Shown piece by piece: positions 7,601 through 15,828 of a stretch of 25,332 nt of DNA. The notes under the pieces were generated by a model. The model ran no database searches. It saw only the letters and a list, made by a program, of their open reading frames with translations, and had not been told where the DNA came from. This stretch comes from Fidelibacterota bacterium. GTDB lineage: Bacteria; Fidelibacterota; UBA8477. Where the stretch lies: assembly GCA_021734045.1 (NCBI GenBank), contig JAIPJR010000043.1, positions 1-25,332 on the forward strand. Direction: 5' to 3'. Numbering within the stretch: position 1 is the first letter of the stretch; each line of letters begins with the position of its first letter. The translations under genes and the position numbers were made by a program.

Positions 7601-8866
7601 ATGTCTGAAAAAGTCCAGCGGATAAAAGGAACCAATGACATTATCCCCGGGGAGATTGAACAATGGCAAGCGGTAGAGCGGGTCATTCAAACTGTCATGA
7701 CCCGGTTTGCTTACCGTGAAATTCGCACACCCATTTTTGAACGAACCGAACTTTTTGCCCGTGGTGTTGGTGAGGATACTGATATTGTTTCGAAGGAGAT
7801 GTACACCTTCACCGATAAAGGCGGCACGAGTTTGACACTGCGCCCCGAGTTAACCGCATCAGTTGTGCGTAGCTACATTCAGAATAATTTCCAGCAAACC
7901 TCACCCACCGTCAAATTGTGGTATCAGGGACCAATTTTTCGTCAGGAGCGCCCCCAGAAAGGCCGCTATCGTCAATTTCACCAGTTTGGTGCAGAAGCGA
8001 TTGGTTCACCTCATCCGGAAACGGATGTGGAAATTATCGCCCTGTTCCGTGAGATTTTGACTCATCTGGGTGTGGCCGATTCGGTGACATTGAAGATCAA
8101 TAGTGTGGGGGACGAGGAGAGTCGGAATGCCTACCGGGATGCCCTGAGAGCATTTCTGAAACCCCGATTTTCAGAATTAAGCGAAACCAGTCAGCGACGC
8201 TTTGAAACCAACCCTTTACGCATTCTGGACAGCAAGGATCTGCAGGATAAGGAGCTGACGCGTGAAGCACCGCGATTGTTGGATTATTTGAACGATTCAT
8301 CTGCCCGGCATTATCAGACCGTCTTGTCCCTGCTGGAATCACTGGAAATTCCCTTTCAACAGGATGACCGTCTGGTGCGGGGATTGGATTATTACACCCA
8401 TACGGCCTTTGAATTCGCCAGTGACGCTCTGGGTGCTCAGGATGCGGTTTGCGGTGGTGGTCGTTATGATGGTCTCATTGGGGAGCTGGGAGGGAGTGAC
8501 ACCCCGGCCATCGGTTGGGCAGCCGGAACTGAACGGCTTCTGCTGGTGATGGCGGCGCTGGGGAAAACGGCATCACCACCGATACTTGATTGTTACCTGG
8601 CGGTACTGGGTGATGCGCAGCGGCCCGTGGCTATGAAATTATTACGGGAATGGCGCGCTGCCGGATTGTCGTGCGATACGGATTTACAGCGCCGCAGTCT
8701 AAAAGCCCAACTTCGTGAGGCCAATCGCCAGAACGCTCGTTTTGTGGTTATTTTAGGGGAATCAGAGCGTGAAAAGGGTCTGGTGCAAATTAAGTCCATG
8801 GATACCGGCGAGCAGGTGGAGATGGGTTTTGAAGCAGCATTAAAAAAGATGACTGGTACGCAGTAG
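7601..8866 (+). CDS. hisS: Histidine--tRNA ligase
   Basis: The 421-residue protein is a class II aminoacyl-tRNA synthetase that charges tRNA-His. Motif 2 is read in the FRQERPQKGRYRQFHQFGAE stretch (113-132). The two histidine-specific motifs are VRGLDYYT (about 259-266) and GGGRYDGL (285-292), and motif 3 is GWAAGTERL (305-313). The C-terminal anticodon-binding domain is present, giving the usual length. AGGA sits seven bases before ATG 7601. The stop TAG at 8864-8866 is followed at once by ATG of a tiny reading frame that leads to the CLC gene. Confidence 0.97.
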   Translation: MSEKVQRIKGTNDIIPGEIEQWQAVERVIQTVMTRFAYREIRTPIFERTELFARGVGEDTDIVSKEMYTFTDKGGTSLTLRPELTASVVRSYIQNNFQQTSPTVKLWYQGPIFRQERPQKGRYRQFHQFGAEAIGSPHPETDVEIIALFREILTHLGVADSVTLKINSVGDEESRNAYRDALRAFLKPRFSELSETSQRRFETNPLRILDSKDLQDKELTREAPRLLDYLNDSSARHYQTVLSLLESLEIPFQQDDRLVRGLDYYTHTAFEFASDALGAQDAVCGGGRYDGLIGELGGSDTPAIGWAAGTERLLLVMAALGKTASPPILDCYLAVLGDAQRPVAMKLLREWRAAGLSCDTDLQRRSLKAQLREANRQNARFVVILGESEREKGLVQIKSMDTGEQVEMGFEAALKKMTGTQ

Positions 8867-8932
8867 ATGAGTGATACTCCGTTGTTGGCGCTATTGATTT
8901 CCAATACCATTCGATTAACACATTCACATTAA
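8867..8932 (+). CDS. Possible 21-residue linker ORF between hisS and the CLC gene
   Basis: An ATG directly abuts the hisS stop (TAG-ATG, 8864-8869) and opens a 21-codon frame (MSDTPLLALLISNTIRLTHSH). Its TAA overlaps the CLC start codon in the form TAATG (8930-8934). Neither this ORF nor the CLC gene has an evident SD, so ribosomes ending on hisS could be passed on by termination-reinitiation. The peptide has no recognisable domain. This could be chance: short frames are common and there is no conservation data. Confidence 0.25.
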   Translation: MSDTPLLALLISNTIRLTHSH

Positions 8933-10746
8933 TGCACACACCCAAATCCATCGAGTCATTCCTCATTCAAAGCAAGCATGGCTACCGTAATCTGAAGCAG
9001 AAGATTTACGGCATGTCCAGCACCAAATTGGTGTTTTATTCTGTGCTCATCGGTGTTGTCGGTGGTCTGGCGGCGCAATTTTTCTCCGAATGTGTCCATC
9101 TGGCAAACAAATATCTCCTCAGCGGTCTGGCAGGTTATTCGGCGCCCGGCTTACCACGGGAGGGGGGTGTGTTACGGGAGACCTTTGGTCAGTACGGCCG
9201 CTGGCTGATTCCGGCGGTGACAACGCTGGGCGGGCTGATTTCCGGTTGGTTGGTTTACACCTTTGCACCCGAAGCTGAGGGACACGGTACCGACGGTGCG
9301 GTAAAGGCTTATCATCAGAATGGCGGCCGGATCCGGGGGCGGGTACCGCTGGTAAAAACCGTTGCGTCAGCGATTACGATTGGTTCCGGTGGGGCAGCGG
9401 GTCGGGAGGGACCCACAGCGCAAATTACCGCAGGTGTGGGATCGGTTTTAGCCGGCTGGCTGGGGTTGGATGATCGTACGCGCCGGCTCATGGTATTGGC
9501 GGGTATTGCGGCCGGTTTGTCGGCCATTTTTCGCTCACCGCTGGGGGCGGCGTTATTCGCTATTGAGATTTTGTACAGTGAAATGGAATTCGAAGCGCGA
9601 ATGCTGGTGTACACGGTCATTGCCGCAGTGGTGGCGTATGCGGTGAATGGTGCTTTCATGGGCTGGGAACCCATTTTTTCGCTGCCGGAAAGTACGGCGT
9701 TTCATGATCCGGTCCATTTGCTGTGGTATTCTGTACTGGGAATTATTGCCGGGATTATGGGTGCCATTATTCCCACGGTATTTTACCGGACACGGGATTT
9801 TTTCCACAATTTGAAGATACCGGTGAAGCTGAAACCTGCCCTGGGCGGATTGCTGTTGGGATTAATGGCGTTGGCATTGCCCCAAATTCTGGGTGGCGGG
9901 TATGGCTGGATGCAATTGGCGATTGACGGAAAGCTGGCAATCGGGATGCTGGCGATTTTATCGGTTGCTAAAATCATCGCCCTTTCTTTCACCATCAGTT
10001 CTGGCGGATCGGGGGGTGTTTTTGCGCCGACGCTATTCAGCGGAACCATGCTGGGTGCATTGGTCGCCACGGTGGCGAACACGCTATTTCCCAATACAGG
10101 ATTGAGTGTAGCGGCCTTTGGTGTGGTGGGTATGGCAGCTTTTTTTGCCGGCGCGGCCAGAGTGCCCATTGCGACATTGCTCATGGTGGCCGAGATGACG
10201 GGTGGCTATAAGCTGATGGTGCCAACCATGCTTACGGTGGTGCTGAGTTACATGATTCAGTCCTGGCTCACGCGCAATGCCAAATATTCTACGCTGTATC
10301 AGGCCCAGGTAAGAAATCGCAGTCAGTCGCCCGTTCATCATGCCGAGTATTTGAAAACGGCGTTGAAGATCGTGAAGGGCACAAAGACAAAATTATCCGA
10401 TGATCTGACACCCATTAACATGAAGGATCTGTTGCGGGTGGGGATGCCAGTGACACTGGATGACAATGGGCGTTCGGTGTTTATGGGTGTGGTGCGCAAA
10501 GCATCTCCGCTGGTGGGGAAATCGCTGAAGGAAATTTTCCAGGGAAAAGGACATTTGCTGATCATGTCCATTTTGCGTGCCGGTAAATTCCTGATCCCGG
10601 ATGGCGATACGGTTTTAGAGCCGTGGGATCGTCTGGTGGTGGTTATTTCCCGGGAAGAGTATGACAATTACCGGGACATGATTCGGATTCCCTACCTGGA
10701 GTCACTCCATTTTGCAGATGAACAGCGTAAGAAAATGAAAAATTAG
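8932..10746 (+). CDS. CLC-family chloride channel/transporter with C-terminal TrkA_C domain
   Basis: The 604-residue membrane protein has the CLC core (about 30-460) plus a C-terminal TrkA_C (RCK-C) ligand-binding-like domain (about 500-585). The gating glutamate is E159 in GREGP, the GxFxP motif is GGVFAP (361-366), and the pore tyrosine is probably Y452 in KYSTLY. Two sites differ from E. coli ClcA: the first filter motif is GHGTD (117-121) rather than GSGIP, and the inner proton glutamate (ClcA E203) aligns with I213. The second change is typical of CLC channels and of some prokaryotic relatives, so passive or differently coupled anion movement is possible. The start overlaps the TAA of a tiny upstream ORF; no SD is seen. 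Confidence 0.92.
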   Translation: MHTPKSIESFLIQSKHGYRNLKQKIYGMSSTKLVFYSVLIGVVGGLAAQFFSECVHLANKYLLSGLAGYSAPGLPREGGVLRETFGQYGRWLIPAVTTLGGLISGWLVYTFAPEAEGHGTDGAVKAYHQNGGRIRGRVPLVKTVASAITIGSGGAAGREGPTAQITAGVGSVLAGWLGLDDRTRRLMVLAGIAAGLSAIFRSPLGAALFAIEILYSEMEFEARMLVYTVIAAVVAYAVNGAFMGWEPIFSLPESTAFHDPVHLLWYSVLGIIAGIMGAIIPTVFYRTRDFFHNLKIPVKLKPALGGLLLGLMALALPQILGGGYGWMQLAIDGKLAIGMLAILSVAKIIALSFTISSGGSGGVFAPTLFSGTMLGALVATVANTLFPNTGLSVAAFGVVGMAAFFAGAARVPIATLLMVAEMTGGYKLMVPTMLTVVLSYMIQSWLTRNAKYSTLYQAQVRNRSQSPVHHAEYLKTALKIVKGTKTKLSDDLTPINMKDLLRVGMPVTLDDNGRSVFMGVVRKASPLVGKSLKEIFQGKGHLLIMSILRAGKFLIPDGDTVLEPWDRLVVVISREEYDNYRDMIRIPYLESLHFADEQRKKMKN

Positions 10747-10750
10747 GAGG
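10745..10750 (+). promoter_or_regulatory. Strong SD pointing to an ATT start for trmH-like gene
   Basis: AGGAGG (10745-10750) overlaps the CLC stop codon. The only in-frame start-like codon at good spacing is ATT at 10758-10760, seven bases away; ACG at 10755 is the next choice. The conventional GTG start at 10791 would lie 40 bases from this SD. Confidence 0.65.
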
Positions 10751-10757
10751 CTTCACG

Positions 10758-11528
10758 ATTCCCGGTTCTGACCACCTGACCCAAGCACATGTGAAACACC
10801 TGCGCAGCCTGTCCCAGAAAAAATTCCGGGAGGTCTCCGGTGAATTTCTCCTGGAAGGTGTTCGATTGTGTGAAGAAGCATTGAATTCACCTTTGGCGTT
10901 AACCTGGTTTATCCACACTCAGGCTCACAAAGATCATCCGTTGGTGAAAAAAGCGCGTCAGCGGGGCTTATCGGTTTTTCCTGCCACACAATTGCAGTTC
11001 AGCCAGTTTTGTGACAGCAAATCACCACAGGGAGTGGCAGTCGTGGCGAAAATCCCGCCACCGCCAGAGCTGCCAGTTCCGGCTCAGGGAAAGATCGTCC
11101 TGGCGCTTGATCGTCTGGCGGATCCGGGAAATGTGGGCACGATTCTGCGATCTGCACGCTGGTTTGGCATCCGGGATGTGATATTCAGTACCGACTGTGT
11201 AGACGTGTACAGTCCCAAAGTGGTTCGATCCAGCATGGGCGCTATTGGCTATTTGCAGCTCCATTCAGACGTGGACCTGGAGCGGTATGCTCGCCAGTGG
11301 CTGGAACAAAAGGGGCAGGTTGCGGTTCTGTCCATGGCCGGTGAGGATTTAGCCGGCTACCAACGACCTGACGGAGGATTGTTATTGATAACCGGGAGTG
11401 AAGCGCGCGGCGTTTCTGCCGAAGTGGAGCGGCTGGGAAAGGGCATTGCCATTCGTCGTCAGGGGAGCGGGGAATCGCTGAACGCTGCCATGGCAACCAG
11501 CATTGCACTGTGGCATTTAACCCGTTGA
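10758..11528 (+). CDS. TrmH/SpoU family RNA 2'-O-ribose methyltransferase, probable ATT start
   Basis: The protein is a SPOUT-class methyltransferase that uses S-adenosylmethionine to methylate a ribose 2'-OH in rRNA or tRNA. An N-terminal substrate-binding domain (KKFREVSGEFLLEGVRLCEEA) precedes the knotted catalytic domain: motif 1 LADPGNVGTILRSARWFG, motif 2 SPKVVRSSMGAI and motif 3 ITGSEARGVSAE...ESLNAAMATSIALW. A conventional GTG start at 10791 gives 245 residues. An ATT at 10758, seven bases after AGGAGG, gives 256 and restores the segment before VKHLRSL that the family normally has. I prefer ATT. Which RNA nucleotide is modified cannot be told. Confidence 0.88.
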   Translation: MPGSDHLTQAHVKHLRSLSQKKFREVSGEFLLEGVRLCEEALNSPLALTWFIHTQAHKDHPLVKKARQRGLSVFPATQLQFSQFCDSKSPQGVAVVAKIPPPPELPVPAQGKIVLALDRLADPGNVGTILRSARWFGIRDVIFSTDCVDVYSPKVVRSSMGAIGYLQLHSDVDLERYARQWLEQKGQVAVLSMAGEDLAGYQRPDGGLLLITGSEARGVSAEVERLGKGIAIRRQGSGESLNAAMATSIALWHLTR

Positions 11529-11639
11529 GAGTAGTCCTAACTATTATTGGTATCCCATAACCCGGGAAGTATATTGCGCGGCATTGCACGGAAATGACAA
11601 GAACCATTGACCCATAAGTAATTCGTATTTGAGGCATTC

Positions 11640-14612
11640 ATGACAAAGTCACGTGACTGGATTAAAATTTTACTGGGACTTTTTGTCCTCTTGTTTTCGT
11701 TTTTCATTTACATGGATACGCTGGCGCCCACGGTATCATTCTGGGATTGTGGTGAATTCATTGCCACCAGCTATTCACTGGGCGTACCCCATCCGCCAGG
11801 ATCGCCGCTCTACCTCCTCATCGGACGGGTGTTCTCCATGTTGCCCTTCTCCGGTGGTGCGGCGCTGGATCCGGCCATGATGCAGGATCATTATCACGTC
11901 ATTGCCTATCGGGTGAATACCATTTCTGCTATAGTAACCGCCTTTGCGAATCTGTTTTTGTTTCTGGTCATCGTCCGGCTGGTGGCGGAGTATCGGGGTC
12001 GGGTTAAAAATGGACTGGATCGCTGGATTGCCTACACGGGTGGATTGGTGGGCGCTTTGGCGCTGGCTTTTTCCGATAGCCATTGGTTTAACGCGGTGGA
12101 AGCTGAAGTCTATTCCATGAGCATATTTTTTACGGCGATTGTGGTTTGGCTGATTCTCAAATGGTCTGAAAAGGTGGACGAAGGTCATGTGGGGGCTCGT
12201 TACATCCTACTGATTTCTTATATGATGGGATTAGCGATTTCGGTTCACATGTTGAACCTGTTGGCAATTCCGTTTGTTGGGCTCATCATGTATTACAAGC
12301 TGCATCCCCAACAGGATGGTACGGAATTTTTAGCCCATGTCCTCTCAATATTAGGTGTCCTGCTGGTGGTAACGCTTGTGGCGGTGAACATGATTATGCC
12401 GGATACCTCTGCGCAATATCTACGACTCAGCGATAATCAGTTGGGCAGCACTTATATGTCATTTGCGTTGGTATGGCTGGTGCTTGCCGCGGTGGCTGTC
12501 TGGGGGTTGGCGCAGGCGTACAAAGGGGAGCGGCGGCAACGCTACTGGCAGCATCTGCTGGTGGTGGTTGGTTCTGCAGGTGCGTTCATCATCATTTACG
12601 CAGGTATTATCAAGGGCGTCCCCAAGGTAGCTGAAATGGTTGCCGGTGCCCTGGATACGGACCGGGCGGTGAAAGCTGTATCGGTGGCATTGGTTGTCAT
12701 GGGCGGCTTGATGGCCGGGTTAGCTTATTTGACCAAATTATTGCCTCGTTATCGGAATGAAGTGCGTCTCAGTCTGATCTCACTGTTTCTGGTGTTGATC
12801 GGTTACACCTCCTATGAAACCATTTTTATCCGGTCGGGTCAGAATCCCATTATTGATGAAAATGACCCGGAAACCACGCGTCAGGCGGTGGCTTATCTGG
12901 AGCGCGAGCAATATGGATCGTACCCCATGTTCTATCGCGATCGCTGGTCTCAGGAAGGAAAATATACCAGCGAATGGGATTTCTTCTGGCGGTATCAGGT
13001 GAACCACATGTATATCCGTTATTTCAAATGGCAGTTCTGGGGACGCTCCGGCAATCAAGCCGATATTTCCCAATTATGGGCGCTGCCCTTTTTGCTGGGA
13101 TTGGCGGGATTGGGGCACCATTTCTACCGGGATCCCAAGCGAGCGTTCAGTGTAACGGCCTTGTTCATCATGACGGGGCTGGCCATTATTGTGTATTTGA
13201 ATCAGGACGATCCCCAGCCGCGAGAACGGGATTATTCCTATGTGGGGTCGTTTTTCGCCTACGCGATCTGGATAGGTATTGGTGCCAGCGCTGTGCTGGA
13301 AAAGATGGTGGAGTGGTTTAAAAAACCCAAACCCTGGATGGCTGCAGCCACGGCGGTTTTGATTCTGGCGGTGCCCGTCAATATGCTGGTGGCCAACTAC
13401 GATGAACATGACCGGAGTGGAAATTATGTCGCCTGGGAATACTCCTACAACCTGCTCAATTCCTGTGAGCCCAATGGCATTCTGTTCACCAATGGCGATA
13501 ACGACACATTTCCACTTTGGTATTTGCAGGAGGTGGAGGGCATTCGCAAGGATGTGCGGGTGGTGAATCTGAGCTTACTCAATACACCCTGGTACATCAT
13601 GCAGCTTAAAACTCAGGAACCGAAGGTAAAAATCCGGTTGTCGGATGATGTGGTTCGCAATATCGGCATGGTTCCCTGGGAAGAGCGGGAATACTATATC
13701 CCGGGACCGGATTCGGGACAGATTTCGGAACAATCTGAAGTGTATCCCCTGAATCGTGAGTTGGGAATCCGGTTCAATTTGAAGCCCACCATTGCGCGGC
13801 GTCAGAATCCCAATACAGGTAAACTGAGTGGCGGTCTCAAGGTACAGGATCTGATGATTCTGGAAATTCTACAAGCCAATCGCTGGGAAAAACCAATCTA
13901 TTTCGCCGTCACCATTGCCCCCAGTAACAAATTGGGGCTGGATGAATACCTGCGGATGGACGGCCAGGTGTTTAAAGTCCTGCCCTATAAAGTTGGGGAT
14001 GCCATCAATGCGGATGTGTTGTATGACAACATGATTAATAAATACCGCTACACAAATTTGGATGATCCCTCGGTGAATTTCCCCGACAATGTACGTCGAC
14101 TGTTGCAGAATTACCGGAGTGGCTTCCTCCAAATGGTTTATTACTATGGCCAACAGCAGGGCGACCGGGAAAAAGCGCTGGAAATTCTTCAGTTCATGGA
14201 CGAGAATCTTCCCGATGAGGTCATTCCCAACACCTATGCTGAATTGTACCTGCAGATCGCCCAGCTGTATGCCCAGTACGGTGATTCGGCTGCTGCCCGG
14301 GATTACCTGGAGAATTTTTTCAGGCATGGCCGGGGCCGAAATGATATTGTCGCCGTGGCGCGGGTAGCCGGCTACTGGAATGACATTTTTGATGACACGG
14401 AACGCGCTATTTCAATTCTACTGCCACTTACGGAAGACAATCAACAGAATCCGTATGTGAGTTATGAATTGGCACGGGTGTACCTGAAAAATGGCGATTT
14501 AACCAATGCTGAACGGTGGGTGAACAGTCTGGGACAATTGGCGCCCAATGCGCAGGAGACCCAGCAATTACGCCGGCAATTAATGCGTATGCAAACAGAC
14601 ACAGCCAGGTAA
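11640..14612 (+). CDS. DUF2723 (TMEM260-like, GT117) membrane O-glycosyltransferase with TPR tail
   Basis: The 990-residue polytopic membrane protein opens with the DUF2723 hallmark: one membrane segment (about 10-27), then DTLAPTVSFWDCGEFIATSY and GVPHPPGSPLYLLIGR. About a dozen further hydrophobic segments run to about residue 585. The rest is soluble and should face the periplasm, ending in TPR-like helices (about 820-985). DUF2723 proteins are related to human TMEM260, an O-mannosyltransferase, and are common in the FCB group; the sugar donor and targets in bacteria are mostly unknown. TGAGG lies a few bases before ATG. A strong terminator at 14666-14698 ends the transcript before the GT2 gene. 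Confidence 0.88.
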   Translation: MTKSRDWIKILLGLFVLLFSFFIYMDTLAPTVSFWDCGEFIATSYSLGVPHPPGSPLYLLIGRVFSMLPFSGGAALDPAMMQDHYHVIAYRVNTISAIVTAFANLFLFLVIVRLVAEYRGRVKNGLDRWIAYTGGLVGALALAFSDSHWFNAVEAEVYSMSIFFTAIVVWLILKWSEKVDEGHVGARYILLISYMMGLAISVHMLNLLAIPFVGLIMYYKLHPQQDGTEFLAHVLSILGVLLVVTLVAVNMIMPDTSAQYLRLSDNQLGSTYMSFALVWLVLAAVAVWGLAQAYKGERRQRYWQHLLVVVGSAGAFIIIYAGIIKGVPKVAEMVAGALDTDRAVKAVSVALVVMGGLMAGLAYLTKLLPRYRNEVRLSLISLFLVLIGYTSYETIFIRSGQNPIIDENDPETTRQAVAYLEREQYGSYPMFYRDRWSQEGKYTSEWDFFWRYQVNHMYIRYFKWQFWGRSGNQADISQLWALPFLLGLAGLGHHFYRDPKRAFSVTALFIMTGLAIIVYLNQDDPQPRERDYSYVGSFFAYAIWIGIGASAVLEKMVEWFKKPKPWMAAATAVLILAVPVNMLVANYDEHDRSGNYVAWEYSYNLLNSCEPNGILFTNGDNDTFPLWYLQEVEGIRKDVRVVNLSLLNTPWYIMQLKTQEPKVKIRLSDDVVRNIGMVPWEEREYYIPGPDSGQISEQSEVYPLNRELGIRFNLKPTIARRQNPNTGKLSGGLKVQDLMILEILQANRWEKPIYFAVTIAPSNKLGLDEYLRMDGQVFKVLPYKVGDAINADVLYDNMINKYRYTNLDDPSVNFPDNVRRLLQNYRSGFLQMVYYYGQQQGDREKALEILQFMDENLPDEVIPNTYAELYLQIAQLYAQYGDSAAARDYLENFFRHGRGRNDIVAVARVAGYWNDIFDDTERAISILLPLTEDNQQNPYVSYELARVYLKNGDLTNAERWVNSLGQLAPNAQETQQLRRQLMRMQTDTAR

Positions 14613-14665
14613 TTCATGCCAGGCCATCAGACTGCAATCATTCACTGAGGAAAAGAAAAAATACC

Positions 14666-14698
14666 GGGCCGCTACAATCAGCGGCCCTATTTTATTCA
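14666..14698 (+). terminator. Intrinsic terminator after the DUF2723 gene
   Basis: GGGCCGCT (14666-14673) and AGCGGCCC (14680-14687) form a perfect eight-pair GC-rich stem around the loop ACAATC. TATTTTATTC follows and an A-rich run precedes (AAAAGAAAAAA at 14651-14661), so it may work in both directions. It ends only about eight bases before the ATG of the GT2 gene. Confidence 0.88.
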
Positions 14699-14705
14699 TG
14701 AACTG

Positions 14706-15773
14706 ATGAAACAGACCAAAACACAGCATCCTGGAAACCTGGTGAAACCGTTGGTCTCGGTTATTATACCCCATTTTAATGGGATTGATATCCTGGATGC
14801 CTGTCTCAAATCGTTGTTCCAGGATCCCTATAAGGTTAAAGAAATCATTGTCGTGGATAACGGCTCCTCGGACGGTAGTCCTGATTTTGTGGCGGAGAAA
14901 TATCCGGCGGTGCACTTGGTTCGAAATCGTGTGAATCGTGGTTTTGCCGGTGGGTGTAATGACGGCATGCGGGCTGCGCGGGGATCCTATTTTCTCATTC
15001 TGAATAACGATACCACCCACAAACCGGGTTGGGTTGGTGAATTGGTTGATGTAATGGAATCAGCGCAGGAGATTGGAGCAGTACAACCCAAACTTCTTTC
15101 GGCTCAGCAACCGGATCATTTCGACTACTCTGGAGGTGCTGGTGGGTTAATGGATTTCATCGGCTATCCATTTGCCTTGGGACGGATTTTTTCCACCATG
15201 GAAAAGGATGAAGGCCAGTACGACGCCGTGCGGGAGATTTTCTGGGCCAGTGGGACGGCTTTCTTACTGCGTCGGGAAGTGGTTGAACAGGTGGGCGGTT
15301 TTGATGAGGATTTTTTTGCCCACATGGAGGAAATTGATCTGTGCTGGCGGATGCAAAATGCGGGCTGGGTGGTTAAAAATGCGCCACGGGCAGTTGTTTG
15401 GCACCATTCAGGATGGACACTACCACCGGATCGTTACAAGAAGAAGTATTTGAATCATCGTAACAACCTCATCATGCTCATCAAAAATTATCCCTGGCGG
15501 TATCTGGCGTTGATTTTTCCATTGCGGGTCACCCTGGAGGGCGTGGCGTTTGCCTTTAGTGCTATAATACGGGACTGGAAGCGGATGGTGGCAATCGTCC
15601 ATGCCGCCCTGTGGATTATTTTTCATCCCCATACCCTGATTCGGAAGCATATGGTTATGAAAAACCTACGGGATAAATCCGTCCTGAAACTGGTGACCCA
15701 ACGCATGTACCCCGGTTCGGTTTTCTTCCAGTATTTTATCCGCCGCCAGAGGCGGGTGAGTGAGCTGAGCTAG
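14706..15773 (+). CDS. Family 2 glycosyltransferase, rhamnosyltransferase-like
   Basis: The 355-residue GT-A fold enzyme should transfer a sugar from a nucleotide donor to a surface glycan or glycoprotein. Visible landmarks are LVSVIIPHFNG (16-26), DNGSSDG (51-57), the metal-binding NND (100-102), FWASGTAFLLRREV (179-192), and the acceptor-side HMEEIDLCWRMQNAGW (206-221). Two hydrophobic segments (about 264-286 and 295-308) suggest membrane attachment at the C-terminus, as in WbbL-type rhamnosyltransferases. Position next to the DUF2723 gene suggests a shared role in envelope glycosylation. No SD is seen, and a terminator ends just before the start, so how it is expressed is unclear. Confidence 0.88.
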   Translation: MKQTKTQHPGNLVKPLVSVIIPHFNGIDILDACLKSLFQDPYKVKEIIVVDNGSSDGSPDFVAEKYPAVHLVRNRVNRGFAGGCNDGMRAARGSYFLILNNDTTHKPGWVGELVDVMESAQEIGAVQPKLLSAQQPDHFDYSGGAGGLMDFIGYPFALGRIFSTMEKDEGQYDAVREIFWASGTAFLLRREVVEQVGGFDEDFFAHMEEIDLCWRMQNAGWVVKNAPRAVVWHHSGWTLPPDRYKKKYLNHRNNLIMLIKNYPWRYLALIFPLRVTLEGVAFAFSAIIRDWKRMVAIVHAALWIIFHPHTLIRKHMVMKNLRDKSVLKLVTQRMYPGSVFFQYFIRRQRRVSELS

Positions 15774-15828
15774 AAAACCGCATCGTCGGAATTCCGCATC
15801 TGTTTTCCCGTCTATTGGAGAAGGAGAA

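Noticed and set aside
15787-15796. Palindrome CGGAATTCCG between the converging GT2 and GNAT genes
   Set aside because: It has no loop or T-tract and is short enough to arise by chance, so it is not called as a terminator or operator.
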